DNA of 64,000 bases from Saccharomycopsis malanga (Eukaryota > Ascomycota > Saccharomycetes > Ascoideales > Saccharomycopsidaceae). The DNA lies in assembly GCA_004014935.1 (NCBI GenBank), contig CP025322.1:3038001-3102000 (forward strand). The letters are read 5' to 3'. The notes under the pieces were generated by a model. That model worked only from the letters and a program-made list of their open reading frames with translations, was not told where the DNA came from and searched no databases. Every line of letters begins with the position of its first letter. Position 1 is the stretch's first letter. The translations under genes were made by a program, and so were the position numbers. This document shows positions 38,378 through 49,453 of this stretch, piece by piece.

Positions 38378-40471
38378 CTAGTAAACTCCCTCGTTTCTCA
38401 ATCCCCCTTTTTTAACCATCCGTTTTTTAAACCCAAAGGTATCTTCTTTTTGAGACATATCTGGTGAAACCTGGTGTTCGATATCGTTTGCTAAATCCTC
38501 TTGGGCAGCCTGGTTTACCATCTGCATAGCATTAGTGTCATCATCAATCCACAATTCTGACTCTACTTGCTCATACAGCCCCAGCATTCTTAAGAGAAGA
38601 TAGTTTTCAATGTCCGAATCATCAACATCTGAATCATCCTTGTTTTCATATTGACTTAGAAACGTCTCAGGAACTCTTCTTAGCTGGTTGAATTGTTTAT
38701 CATCAAGTTTGACCTTAACAATAATCATTTTCTCATCCACGCTATGACACACAATTCTCAACGTATCGAGCCGGCTTTCTGGAAGGTTGAAGCCGCCTCG
38801 TCTGCTTACCCAGAGACATTTGCCTAGTTTCTGGAAGGTCTTGGGCAAATCCACTCTGGGGTTTATTACCAAAGGTTTGTCATCCCAATGGTTACTCCAT
38901 AAAATGATTTCATACAGAGTAAACACCATCAAGAGCCCTACAAACACTGGATGCCACGAAATTCCTTTGATGGGGCTGGCAGTGTTCACCACGGTTACCA
39001 ACTGGGTTGGCACTCCAAGTTTCCAAATGTATACAGCATTAGAAATTGATTTTACTTTTACAGCCATCAAGTTGTGGTTATCCGACAAGTAGTCGTAATA
39101 CTGTTTTGTAAAAGGCTTGTTGGATAATAAAGACCATGCCTGTAATTTGCTGGTCAAATCAACCTTGACAGTGTCTATACCTTTTGTATTGCTGATGAGT
39201 TGGTTCAATACAACGTTATCATAAGAACTGTTCAATTTGACGAACTGCTCACTCGACTCATGTTGTATCCATACTATTGCTCCATCTAGCTCTGAGCCAT
39301 GCTCTAAAACCAGAATCAAGACAAGCCCGATTGAGGTTGCTAATATATACAAGTTTTCTGCATCGTCTCCCACTAGAATGATTTCCTCATTCGTTTGTAA
39401 AAGCCCATAGTTGTTATCTATGCTATTTTCCGTTCTTCTCATCAATGTGCAGGACAAATGGGTAATTTCCATTATTGGTAGTCCAAATCGAAATACAGGA
39501 CTCACTGTTGCAGACGGTAGTGCTCCAAAAAAGCTATAAAGGCCAATCTCCATGTTTCTGTCCACCACTATGAGCCACTTCCCCGTAATAGACCAAAGAA
39601 TCTTACGCGCCATCCCAGCAAGCTTGAAACACCCTAGCGATATCACAGACCTATGCTGCTCTTTGACAACCTCAAAACGATGGATGACGTCCTCGCTCTT
39701 GTCTCTACATAGTACTGTGAACAGGTTTGCATTGTTCTGAAACGTGTTCTCTGCGCTCATGCTGGTGATATAGTGGCCCCGGTTGGCAATGTCATTGAAT
39801 TGAGGCTTGTTGATCTCATAGACCAACCGGGGCGGCAGTATCTGAAATATCTTCACATTCAAATGACTTTCGTAGAAAAACGCTAAGAAACCAGCGCCCT
39901 CAGAACCTACAAAATCCCCTATCCAATCTACCTTCACTATTTTGAAGTCCTGGGCTACATCGTTCTGCAAGATCAACTGCGATTCAGGATTGCTAAGGTC
40001 AAACACATAGCATACATTCAAACCAGTGTCAAGAATCACAACTCTTTTACAGCTGTCCAAAGACGTCAATGGCTCCCACCTGATCTGGTACTTTGAAACC
40101 AGTTCTACTTTTTGGTGTGGAAAAGATGCTACAAGTTGTTTATGATTCTCCTGATAATCATTGATGGTTTTCATGGTGCCCTTGATATAATTAGTCCGTA
40201 AAAACTCAGTTATAACATCTCCTTTCTCCGGCACTTTGCTGCGGCCAATACGAAACTCCGCATAGAGCCTTGTCAAATTCCTCTCAAAAATCACCGAATA
40301 ATCATTTCCCGTCACCAGCCGTATTATAAGCTTCTGCTCTCCAGCACTGTTCCCCATTATATACGCCAAATGATTCCCACATTCAGACAACGCGGGCGTC
40401 GAATACTCGCTGTATTTGACCACATTGCTGTATCGTATACCATTTGCCGTGCCAGAAACACCATATTCCAT
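38378..40471 (-). CDS. WD40-type beta-propeller protein, WDR8/WRAP73-like
   Basis: 697 residues of predicted beta-propeller with degenerate WD motifs, ending in an acidic then basic tail. Similarity to WRAP73 is suggested by the N-terminal VVKYSEYSTPALSECGNHLA (S-x-D/E-G-x-LA pattern) and by NAVYIWKLG...SPIKGISWHP...IILWSNHWD, which parallels the human NAVWVWDI...SPVRAFQWDP...LYLWSP region. WRAP73 proteins act at spindle poles with Ssx2ip/Msd1-type partners. This is recollected similarity, so tentative. A SINE ends 55 bp or more upstream of its ATG. Confidence 0.65.
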   Translation of the reverse strand: MEYGVSGTANGIRYSNVVKYSEYSTPALSECGNHLAYIMGNSAGEQKLIIRLVTGNDYSVIFERNLTRLYAEFRIGRSKVPEKGDVITEFLRTNYIKGTMKTINDYQENHKQLVASFPHQKVELVSKYQIRWEPLTSLDSCKRVVILDTGLNVCYVFDLSNPESQLILQNDVAQDFKIVKVDWIGDFVGSEGAGFLAFFYESHLNVKIFQILPPRLVYEINKPQFNDIANRGHYITSMSAENTFQNNANLFTVLCRDKSEDVIHRFEVVKEQHRSVISLGCFKLAGMARKILWSITGKWLIVVDRNMEIGLYSFFGALPSATVSPVFRFGLPIMEITHLSCTLMRRTENSIDNNYGLLQTNEEIILVGDDAENLYILATSIGLVLILVLEHGSELDGAIVWIQHESSEQFVKLNSSYDNVVLNQLISNTKGIDTVKVDLTSKLQAWSLLSNKPFTKQYYDYLSDNHNLMAVKVKSISNAVYIWKLGVPTQLVTVVNTASPIKGISWHPVFVGLLMVFTLYEIILWSNHWDDKPLVINPRVDLPKTFQKLGKCLWVSRRGGFNLPESRLDTLRIVCHSVDEKMIIVKVKLDDKQFNQLRRVPETFLSQYENKDDSDVDDSDIENYLLLRMLGLYEQVESELWIDDDTNAMQMVNQAAQEDLANDIEHQVSPDMSQKEDTFGFKKRMVKKGGLRNEGVY

Positions 40472-40526
40472 TTTGTTAGGCTATATAGTACACCTTTATT
40501 TATTTATTTTGATTATTAGCATACTC

Positions 40527-40744
40527 GCTGGGCCCGATGGCTCAGTGGTTAGTACTCTCTGAGAAGAGAAAAACGACCTAACAGGCGCACGGGTTCGATT
40601 CCCAACACCAACACTTTTTACAATGCTGAACGTGACTTCACAGGCAAGTGAAACTAGACCAACAAATGCCTACTTGCCAATCTAATCAACAGATTATAAT
40701 TAACAGCACTTTACTGGGCTTTACCTAGTCCCTGCAAACACGAC
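40527..40744 (+). mobile_element. SINE with textbook A and B boxes, 3' end degraded
   Basis: A box TGGCTCAGTGG (40537-40547) and B box GGTTCGATTCC (40591-40601), 43 bp apart as in tRNA genes with a long variable arm. Then CACTTTTTACAATGCTGAAC and part of the body up to GGCTTTACCTAGTCCCTG. The conserved 3' tail is missing. Lies just upstream of the WRAP73-like gene's start. Confidence 0.8.
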
Positions 40745-40882
40745 AGAGCCATAAAAACTAATATTATCTGAAAAACCATGCAGGAATATGCACCTGTCAT
40801 ATGATCTCACGTACATTTTCCCTATATATGAGTACTAACAAATGGCGCGATATATTTATCGATATATTATTACGGTGCAAAT

Positions 40883-42538
40883 CTATCTAAACATGTCTCC
40901 GTTGCCCTCGCCCTGTTGTCTCCAGTTGTTTGTTGGGTACAGGTTTTCGAATTTGTATAATCTAAAAGCCTCGCGGACGTGGGACGGCAACAATGGTGGA
41001 GGTTTTTCGGCAAGTTTGACTTGTACTGGGCCAACAACAGTCTCGTCATTCTCGTCTTGGCCTGGCCATTTTGTAGATTTCCAAGGATCTGGCCTTGAGC
41101 TAGTCATTGTATAAGGATTATTTCCGAAAGAGCCTGGTTGGTTGTAAGCATTATAAGGAGAGTAAACAGAAGCTTGAGACTTGTATGCCTGTTCATTGTA
41201 ATAGGTTTCAGAAGAAAGGCTTGCTTTTGGGTTCTTTTGTCTTTTTTTCAATTCTCTTTCACGTTTATACTCTTGCAATTTCCACTTTCTCTTCTGCCCA
41301 AGCATGCTAGCAAGCTTGACCTTTTGGTCAGCCTCGTAGACGTCCCTGGACTTTTCTAGAATTTCCATCAAAAAATACTTTGCCACACCGCTGATAGCAT
41401 AATGCACTGGGGCAGGCAAGCTCTGGCCAAGAATAGACATGGAGATTTTCTTCACAAACGATTTAGACAACGAGGATCTCTTGTAAGCCTCGTATCTTGA
41501 CGATTGGTCTGCATTGAAGTTTTTCATCAAAAGCCCTTGTTTTTCTCTGTTGGTTATAGGGGAAAGCCCTTCAGGAAGAGGCAACTTGTCTACAAAGTCT
41601 TCCTTTGGAGCCAGCAAAACCGCTTCTTTCTCCAACTCGTTGCCAGTCCGGATTTCGTCCTGGTTACCATCTTCTGCTATCACTTGCTGCAACTTTTGGG
41701 TCTCCTCGTCCTCCTTTTCAACCATCTGTTTGGTGGCAAGCACGTTGGTCAAACGTTCGTCATCCATATGTGCAAATAGTTTTTCATAAACATAATCCAA
41801 ATCATCTTCGTCATCATTGAAGTCACCAGGCGAGTTGTATTCGTCAGACAGAGAAACGTCTTCAATAATCTGTTGAGATGAAGTATTAATGTTTTGATTT
41901 TCTGTTGGATTACTACTAGAATTTATATAATTTTCTTTACTTTTGTTGATTGATTCTTCTTTTGCTTCAATACCTTTCAGTATTGTTGATTCATCGTTTT
42001 TTTTAGTATTTACTATAGAACCCTCATTACTTTGAGTATTTACTATAGATTCCTCATTTTTTTGAGTATTTACTATAGAGTCCTCATTATTTTGAGTATT
42101 TACTGTAGAACCCTCATTATTCTCAATATCTTTCACTACTGATTCCTCATTATTCTCAATATCTTTCACTACTGATTCATCGATATTTTCATCAGTTTCC
42201 AGCGTTTCCTGTTCTTTATTTTGATTTTCTACATTTTCCACAATCTCACCTTCTGGAGAACTGACATGATCTACATTCTCTCCCAACTCTGTTTCCACAT
42301 CAATATTCTTGTCTACGCCATTATCATCACCAGTTTCTACTTTTCTCTCAACAGATTCATGAGTTTCCTCATTATTTGTTCCCTTATTTGTTTCCTTTTC
42401 AGTTATATATTGACCTTTATCTTTGTCATTCTCATCAACAGATTTTGTCCCAATCTTTGACCCATCGCTCCCGCTATCAACAGAATCCTCGCGCTTTTCT
42501 AAACTCGTCTCTACCATCATTACTTTGCTATTTCTCAT
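40883..42538 (-). CDS. TAF11: TFIID subunit TAF11
   Basis: 551 residues. The C-terminal half has the TAF11 histone-fold (hTAFII28) domain: QSSRYEAYKRSSLSKSFVKK at about 338-357, then ISMSILGQSLPAPVHYAISG and VAKYFLMEILEKSRDV. A final PLLPSHVREAFRLYK motif matches the family's closing helix. It pairs with TAF13 in TFIID. The N-terminal ~230 residues are acidic Asn/Glu/Ser/Thr repeats, including near-tandem NNE-S-VNTQ units (nt 42000-42190), making the protein longer than S. cerevisiae Taf11 (346). Start is the ATG at 42538. Confidence 0.9.
   Translation of the reverse strand: MRNSKVMMVETSLEKREDSVDSGSDGSKIGTKSVDENDKDKGQYITEKETNKGTNNEETHESVERKVETGDDNGVDKNIDVETELGENVDHVSSPEGEIVENVENQNKEQETLETDENIDESVVKDIENNEESVVKDIENNEGSTVNTQNNEDSIVNTQKNEESIVNTQSNEGSIVNTKKNDESTILKGIEAKEESINKSKENYINSSSNPTENQNINTSSQQIIEDVSLSDEYNSPGDFNDDEDDLDYVYEKLFAHMDDERLTNVLATKQMVEKEDEETQKLQQVIAEDGNQDEIRTGNELEKEAVLLAPKEDFVDKLPLPEGLSPITNREKQGLLMKNFNADQSSRYEAYKRSSLSKSFVKKISMSILGQSLPAPVHYAISGVAKYFLMEILEKSRDVYEADQKVKLASMLGQKRKWKLQEYKRERELKKRQKNPKASLSSETYYNEQAYKSQASVYSPYNAYNQPGSFGNNPYTMTSSRPDPWKSTKWPGQDENDETVVGPVQVKLAEKPPPLLPSHVREAFRLYKFENLYPTNNWRQQGEGNGDMFR
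42000..42190 (-). repeat. Coding minisatellite in TAF11 N-terminus
   Basis: Repeated ~30-36 bp units encode NTQNNEDSIV/NTQKNEESIV and IENNEESVVKD. Adjacent units are near-identical at DNA level, such as two copies of TTCTCAATATCTTTCACTAC (plus-strand sense). Confidence 0.75.
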
Positions 42539-42748
42539 ATTCCCAACAAGTCCACACCTCCAACAACACTCATCTTAACATTCACAGTGATGCATTTTTC
42601 ACGCACCTATCACTACACCATTCCTGCGGAGCTGCATGGGTGAGCGAAATTTCATATACCATTTCTACGGGTCTACAATATATGATAAACCAAAGTCTAA
42701 ATGTGTATCAATGCTAAAAAGAAAGGTAAATCAAAGAGATAACAAAGT

Positions 42749-43324
42749 CTATTTCAAAGCATCTGGTTGGCCAGACAACAAAGTGAAGGTTTCGGCCTGC
42801 AACTTGTCCCTGCCTTTCAAAAAGTCCAACTCCATCACAAACAAGAATTCCAAGATTTGGACGTCTTTCGTTTTCAATACCAACTCTCCGGCGCTGTGAG
42901 CACTGCCTCCTGTGGCCAAGATGTCGTCTACAACAATAACAGTGGATCCTGGAGCAATGGCGTCTTGCTGGATCTCAAGAGCGTCTTCTCCATACTCCTT
43001 TTTAAAAGAAACTTGATGAACAGACCCTGGCAACTTCCCTGGCTTTCTAACAGGAATAAACCCGGCATTCAAGCTGAGAGCCAACGAAGGACCAAACAAA
43101 AAGCCTCTGGATTCCAAGCCAACTACATAATCGATCTTTTTGTCGCCAAACTTGTTCAATAAATGGATCTTGAACGCATCTATCAACTTCTGGAAATCTG
43201 CAGGATTGGCAAAAATCGGAAGAAAATCCTCAAACAAAATTCCTTCTTTAGGAAAGTTCGGATACTGTTTCAAGGCCTTCTTAAGGTCCTTGGCTATTTG
43301 TTGGAGTTGCGCGGATTCAGACAT
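42749..43324 (-). CDS. APT1: Adenine phosphoribosyltransferase
   Basis: 191 residues; converts adenine and PRPP to AMP in purine salvage. Type I PRTase fold with NFPKEGILFEDFLPIF near the N-terminus, ESRGFLFGPSLA (substrate loop, about 70-81), RKPGKLPG, and the PRPP-binding VIVVDDILATGGSA (about 129-142). Length matches yeast Apt1 (187 residues). Cytosolic; no targeting sequence. Start is the ATG at 43324, with TATATATA just upstream. Confidence 0.95.
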   Translation of the reverse strand: MSESAQLQQIAKDLKKALKQYPNFPKEGILFEDFLPIFANPADFQKLIDAFKIHLLNKFGDKKIDYVVGLESRGFLFGPSLALSLNAGFIPVRKPGKLPGSVHQVSFKKEYGEDALEIQQDAIAPGSTVIVVDDILATGGSAHSAGELVLKTKDVQILEFLFVMELDFLKGRDKLQAETFTLLSGQPDALK

Positions 43325-43499
43325 TATTTACCTTATATATATACTTTACACCGTCTGTACCTGCGTTTAGCTAAAATGGCACTTTCTATCCCTTTACATG
43401 CATATCTTGACAATTTTTTCCAGGTAATTGTTACCCGGCCACGTCTCTATTTTGACAGGCGGGTAATCGGGTGTAAAGGGACCCTCCGTTATATGAAAT

Positions 43500-43672
43500 G
43501 TAATAATAATAATAGTATCATATATTACGTGCCCAATAGTCGAGCCCAGTATATATGTCTAAAGGGACTGGTAAAGCCCAATCATGTACTTTTGATCATA
43601 GTTAACCCACCCCTGTTCCTGTGAGGTCTTTTTTCTTTTCTTCGAGAGCACTGAGCCATACGGCCCAGCCTG
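43500..43672 (-). mobile_element. SINE, short form, minus orientation
   Basis: ATAATAATAATAG tail at left, CCCAATAGTCGAGCCCAGTA, GTCTAAAGGGACTGGTAAAG, CCCAATCATGTACTTTTGAT, then GGTCTTTTTTC and the head GAGCACTGAGCCATACGGCC. No B box is retained. Confidence 0.75.
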
Positions 43673-44868
43673 AATTATTCTTTTGAATAGAGTTATTTAG
43701 TATTGAAAGCTTTTATCAAGTGTTTTGTAGTACAGGTCAGGATTGTTAATCAGATTAATGGGATTTTTTCCCTTTTTTTTAATACAGTGTCAGTTGCTAG
43801 GACACTAGCATGGAAACTAAATCATATTTCCGTGATTTAACTACTGCGTCAAACAATCCCTGAGGTGTCTGGATTCGTAATGAAAGAATCAGGCTAAATT
43901 ACTCTTTAGAAAATTCCGGGCCGTGTTGGTCTAGTAGGATGGAAGATCTTGAATGGGTTACTATTTAGAGGTCTTATACTTAATATCATGTATATTCCTA
44001 GAAGTAGTACAGTAACTGTAGCAGAAAAATACGACCCAATTGGGAAAAATAATTCTCTATTATTGGGCTAAATGTCGTAAACCTTAGCTATAATTATATT
44101 TCACCAAAGTTATGATTACAAAATGACAAAGCTTCTCTGTAGTAATACTCAAATCAGTACTTTCAATGAGTCAATTGTACTGGTAACACGTTCTCTGTCT
44201 ATATAACCTGGTTGCAAAAAATTAAATAACCGGTTTGGGCAGAACAATGGAACAGTTTGGTCTTTAAGATTTATTGTTACTTCTATTATTGGTTCAAACG
44301 CTTTATTTCTATTTATTGACTTCAACTGTGTACATATCATGTCCAATTAGCTGGCTGCATTCAATGGAAAATCACCAGAATTGTTCTTTTGGCACTCATA
44401 AGAATAAATCTCTCAGATCAGGAATGGAGATTACCATTGAACTACGAGACACTGACGCATGCATACGCATGCTCAAACGCGCCTGGGGCGTCAATCATGC
44501 TAGGTTTCCGGTAATAGTGCTACCTGAAAAGGGCAAAAATAGTTGATGAAAACGTAGATTGGTTACATGTGCATGCAGAAATCAACAGTAGCATGCGTTC
44601 ATGGTAAAACATTTCAACATGTGGAGCCAACGACATCAAAATTGATGCTGTAAAAAGGCCATACGAGTTGTCTTCTAAAGCTTTTCCCATTCCTTTTTGA
44701 GAGCTTTGCAACCTTTATTTTTTTCATCAAAGTTTGATGAAATGTAAGAGTATAAATATCCACTGATTTATCTATATTGTAATTCTTATAAAACTCTTTT
44801 TTTTTTCAGTTTTTATCATCATCCTGGAAACAGATTTCTTGTATTATCAACTGTTAGATACCCCCAAG
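43673..44868. other. Intergenic region upstream of wall protein 1
   Basis: No gene is supported. Repeated GCATGC/CATGCA motifs at 44457-44475 and 44568-44600 and a TATAAATA at 44750-44757 probably belong to the promoter of the gene starting at 44869. Confidence 0.5.
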
Positions 44869-46464
<1,596 letters not shown>

Positions 46465-47085
46465 ATGCTCAAATGCACCAAACATACTTGCCTCTTTAAG
46501 TTGCCGTATAACTCAAAAATATTTTATACTTTCTTCAATTCCCAATTTATTCGATTACAGGGTCTTTAACAGACTTTGTCAGTTTATCCTCAATTAAATT
46601 TCAGTTCATGATTTTGTTTTCAGCAAAAATATATTCTTTACTCAATTTATTAAAGTTAGCAGTAATTTATACAGTACGCTTTTAGTGTAACTATAAGTAA
46701 AACAGAGACTCACTTCCGTCCTTTATATAACCACCTATTGTTTCGTCCCTTCCCCTTACAATACAATTCAATCGTAACATTACAAACTATAAATCAGTTG
46801 TATAAATAAAGATAATCTAAAAATTGTAGTCTTTTGCTTCAATTTTGATTTATGTGACTTGTCACTGAGGTTTTCTTGTGGTTATTGAAAAATGGCAGCA
46901 GCAATTGTAAAACCATCCAAAATTCGGTCTTTTAACACTCATTTTGCCATTTAAACAAAAACTTATTTTCGTGTATAAGAGAAACACAGTATATAGCTTG
47001 AATCCCAATAAATATACATTTTTTTCGCCAGTAAATTACCCACCCGTGCTGTATCACTAAAAAAAACTTTTTATGATCAGCTTCA

Positions 47086-47169
47086 TTCCTCATGGCCCAA
47101 TGGTTAAGGTACTCGACTACGGCTTACGCAGGAATCGAGGGATTCCAGGTTCGAATCCTGGTGGGGAAG
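47086..47169 (+). tRNA. tRNA-Arg(ACG) with 11-nt intron
   Basis: Acceptor arms TTCCTCA (47086-47092) and TGGGGAA (47162-47168) pair, with discriminator G at 47169. A box TGGCCCAATGG, anticodon stem CTCGA/TCGAG (47112-47116 and 47135-47139), anticodon ACG (47119-47121), T arm CCAGGTTCGAATCCTGG. The 18-nt loop implies an 11-nt intron after position 37 (47123-47133). The body closely matches S. cerevisiae tRNA-Arg(ACG), which lacks an intron. Confidence 0.93.
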
Positions 47170-47170
47170 C

Positions 47171-47183
47171 TTTTTTTTTTTTT
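47171..47183 (+). terminator. Pol III terminator of tRNA-Arg
   Basis: Run of 13 T starting 2 nt after the tRNA 3' end, a strong RNA polymerase III stop. Confidence 0.9.
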
Positions 47184-49453
47184 ACTGCTGGTGCTATGAT
47201 TCTTTTCTTTTAGATATCTTTTCTTATTAATTGTGTAACAAACCAAACCCTGGGCCGATTTTCTATTATTAGAGTAGTAGTGCAAGCTCTTCACTGCAGC
47301 GCAAGGTGATTCCTACAGTAAATCAGTAATGATAATAATAAAGAAGACTCGTATCATTGGTGGTAAACTCCTATACACTCTTAGTCCTATGGTCTGATCG
47401 ACTAGATATCGTGAACCCTTTTGCTCTATTTTGCTTATCTACAGTTGCAAGCCATTGACACTTCCTATTTTCGTTGTCTTTAGGAGTCTGCACAGTTTTC
47501 TAAAGCATTTGTTTACCCTTTTAGGTATCTAATCACTATTTAAACTCTATTTACTCTTTCATTTCAGACTTCTTCTATCCTTCTATATAGTCAGGTATTT
47601 TTTTACCCATTCTCCGTTCAATACAGATTATTCTCAAAGGCTCCATAATGATTTATTGGGTCTGGCTTTCAATGTACGGTGATATTGGCCCATTATCGTG
47701 ATCTAGAAAATAGACAAGGCTTCATAATGAAATGTAGGAGAAGAAGAACAAAAAGTAACAAAAATGGGTTAGGAACAAGTTGTAATTAGTGATTAGAACA
47801 AAACAAGGGGCAAAATAAAACAGCCAACGACTAAGAATCGATTAATATTTTGAAAAATTGTAACAAAGAAGGAACAAATGTACTTGGTTTATCAAACCGT
47901 AGAACTAGAAGCATTTAGGAGTTTACCTCCAATAATATACATGTATTAAAAGAAGTAAACAGGAATGAGAGAATCTGGTGTTTCAATAACAGAATCAAAT
48001 GAAGAATAGTCGTAAAAATATATTTGTAATTTATAGCAGGAAGTTCTATATTACCACCAGTGATACATTGTGGTGTTAAAAGCCATTTTTCTGCTTAATG
48101 GACCAAGGGTACAATACATCCTTTGATCTTAAATAGAAAATTTACATTCATTATGTGATAATATTCCACTGGTAATCTGGCCTTAAACTTGAGTCTTTAA
48201 GCTATATAAAAGGAGTATAAAAATGTCTAAATAATGTAACAACTGGGGCAGCAACTTTCCAGCAGCCTTCAGCTGTTTTCTGATATTTATTTGCTTACCA
48301 GATCGCCAAGTCAGCTAATTTTTATGAGTTCATCCCACAAGTTGATTGAAATTTTGTCATCTATGTACAGTTCTTTACCACTTGACTATCAGCTGCCTTG
48401 GACTCTCTATGAATGCATATATCTCATAAAATATTACATTATTTACATTCAGTAAAAGGATTAAGCATTTAATTTGAAAAGTCAGGACCAACTTTGAATT
48501 TTTTTCGGTCACCAGCTGTGAATCAGGCTTAAAAACACGACACTCTGTTATCGGCCGGCTATTTACCAGTCCGACCGCTAGATTTCATGTTAAAACAACA
48601 GTATGCACTGCCTTTTTGTTAGAAATGAGCTGTGGGGACTACTGATGTTTAGTGCGGTGTGGTTCCAAAAATAAACACTTTTCAGGGCCTCAAAGAAACA
48701 AATAGGCAGTAGTAACAAGTTGCTGTTCTGCTATTACCATTACTGAGTATTAATGAAAAGTCAGGCTTGTGAGCCCGGATTACCTGCTTGACGTGCGTTC
48801 GCTTGTATCAGCTATTGTATGGCTGCGTTTAGTGCGATTCCGCCGGGATTGTTTCTTGATATAGCCGGTTTGGGAAAGAGAATTCCAAAGTCCGGATTCC
48901 TTTGTCTTCGTCACTAGTGGTGTAGCCAGCGACTTCCGTTATCATCTTTAAACTTTTTTGCTGTTTAGTTGTGCACACTTTGGATTGTAGTGCATATAAA
49001 GGTACGCAATTGTATGCCAGAAGGCATGTATGGTATGCTTCTCGCAGGGCTGTTGTACGGTGATATTTATGGTGACTTTTCAGAATTTGAATCAAAAAAG
49101 TAGGTTTTTATCATCGAAATATCCATCATTGACTCCATTTGCAAGCTCTATGAGGTAATGGCCCAGCAAACGACGGGAAAACGGTGAAACGTGCAGCTTG
49201 CAGTGCTGGATACAAGCCTGCATATACCCGCAGTTACCAACCTCGACATGCAGCGCAGTTGAAACCATTTTCAACATGCGTATTAGATATTGTTGATGTA
49301 ACGTACTCTTTGGGGGACCAGTCTATCAAGAACAGGTATAAGTATCCAGGAAAAGCCATGCTTTTGCTGCATTTGTTTTCATGAAAAGGAATCAGTATCA
49401 TACTCATTATTTTATAAAGAATAAGACTTTCTACTCCATCATTAGTCCACATT

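Larger units (their letters stand above)
46465..49453. other. Intergenic region, about 3 kb, with tRNA-Arg
   Basis: Apart from the tRNA at 47086-47169 I see no gene. 46785-46866 resembles 15054-15135. The last kilobase before 49454 has CTGCA/TGCAG-rich stretches (49190-49260) and is probably a long upstream regulatory region, typical of adhesin genes. Confidence 0.5.

Noticed and set aside
40831-40837. TACTAAC branch-site-like sequence
   Set aside because: No matching donor with coding sequence on the plus strand; it lies in the 3' flank of TAF11.
46465-49453. CRISPR-like or other arrays in the 3-kb gap
   Set aside because: No regularly spaced repeats are present, and the genome is eukaryotic.
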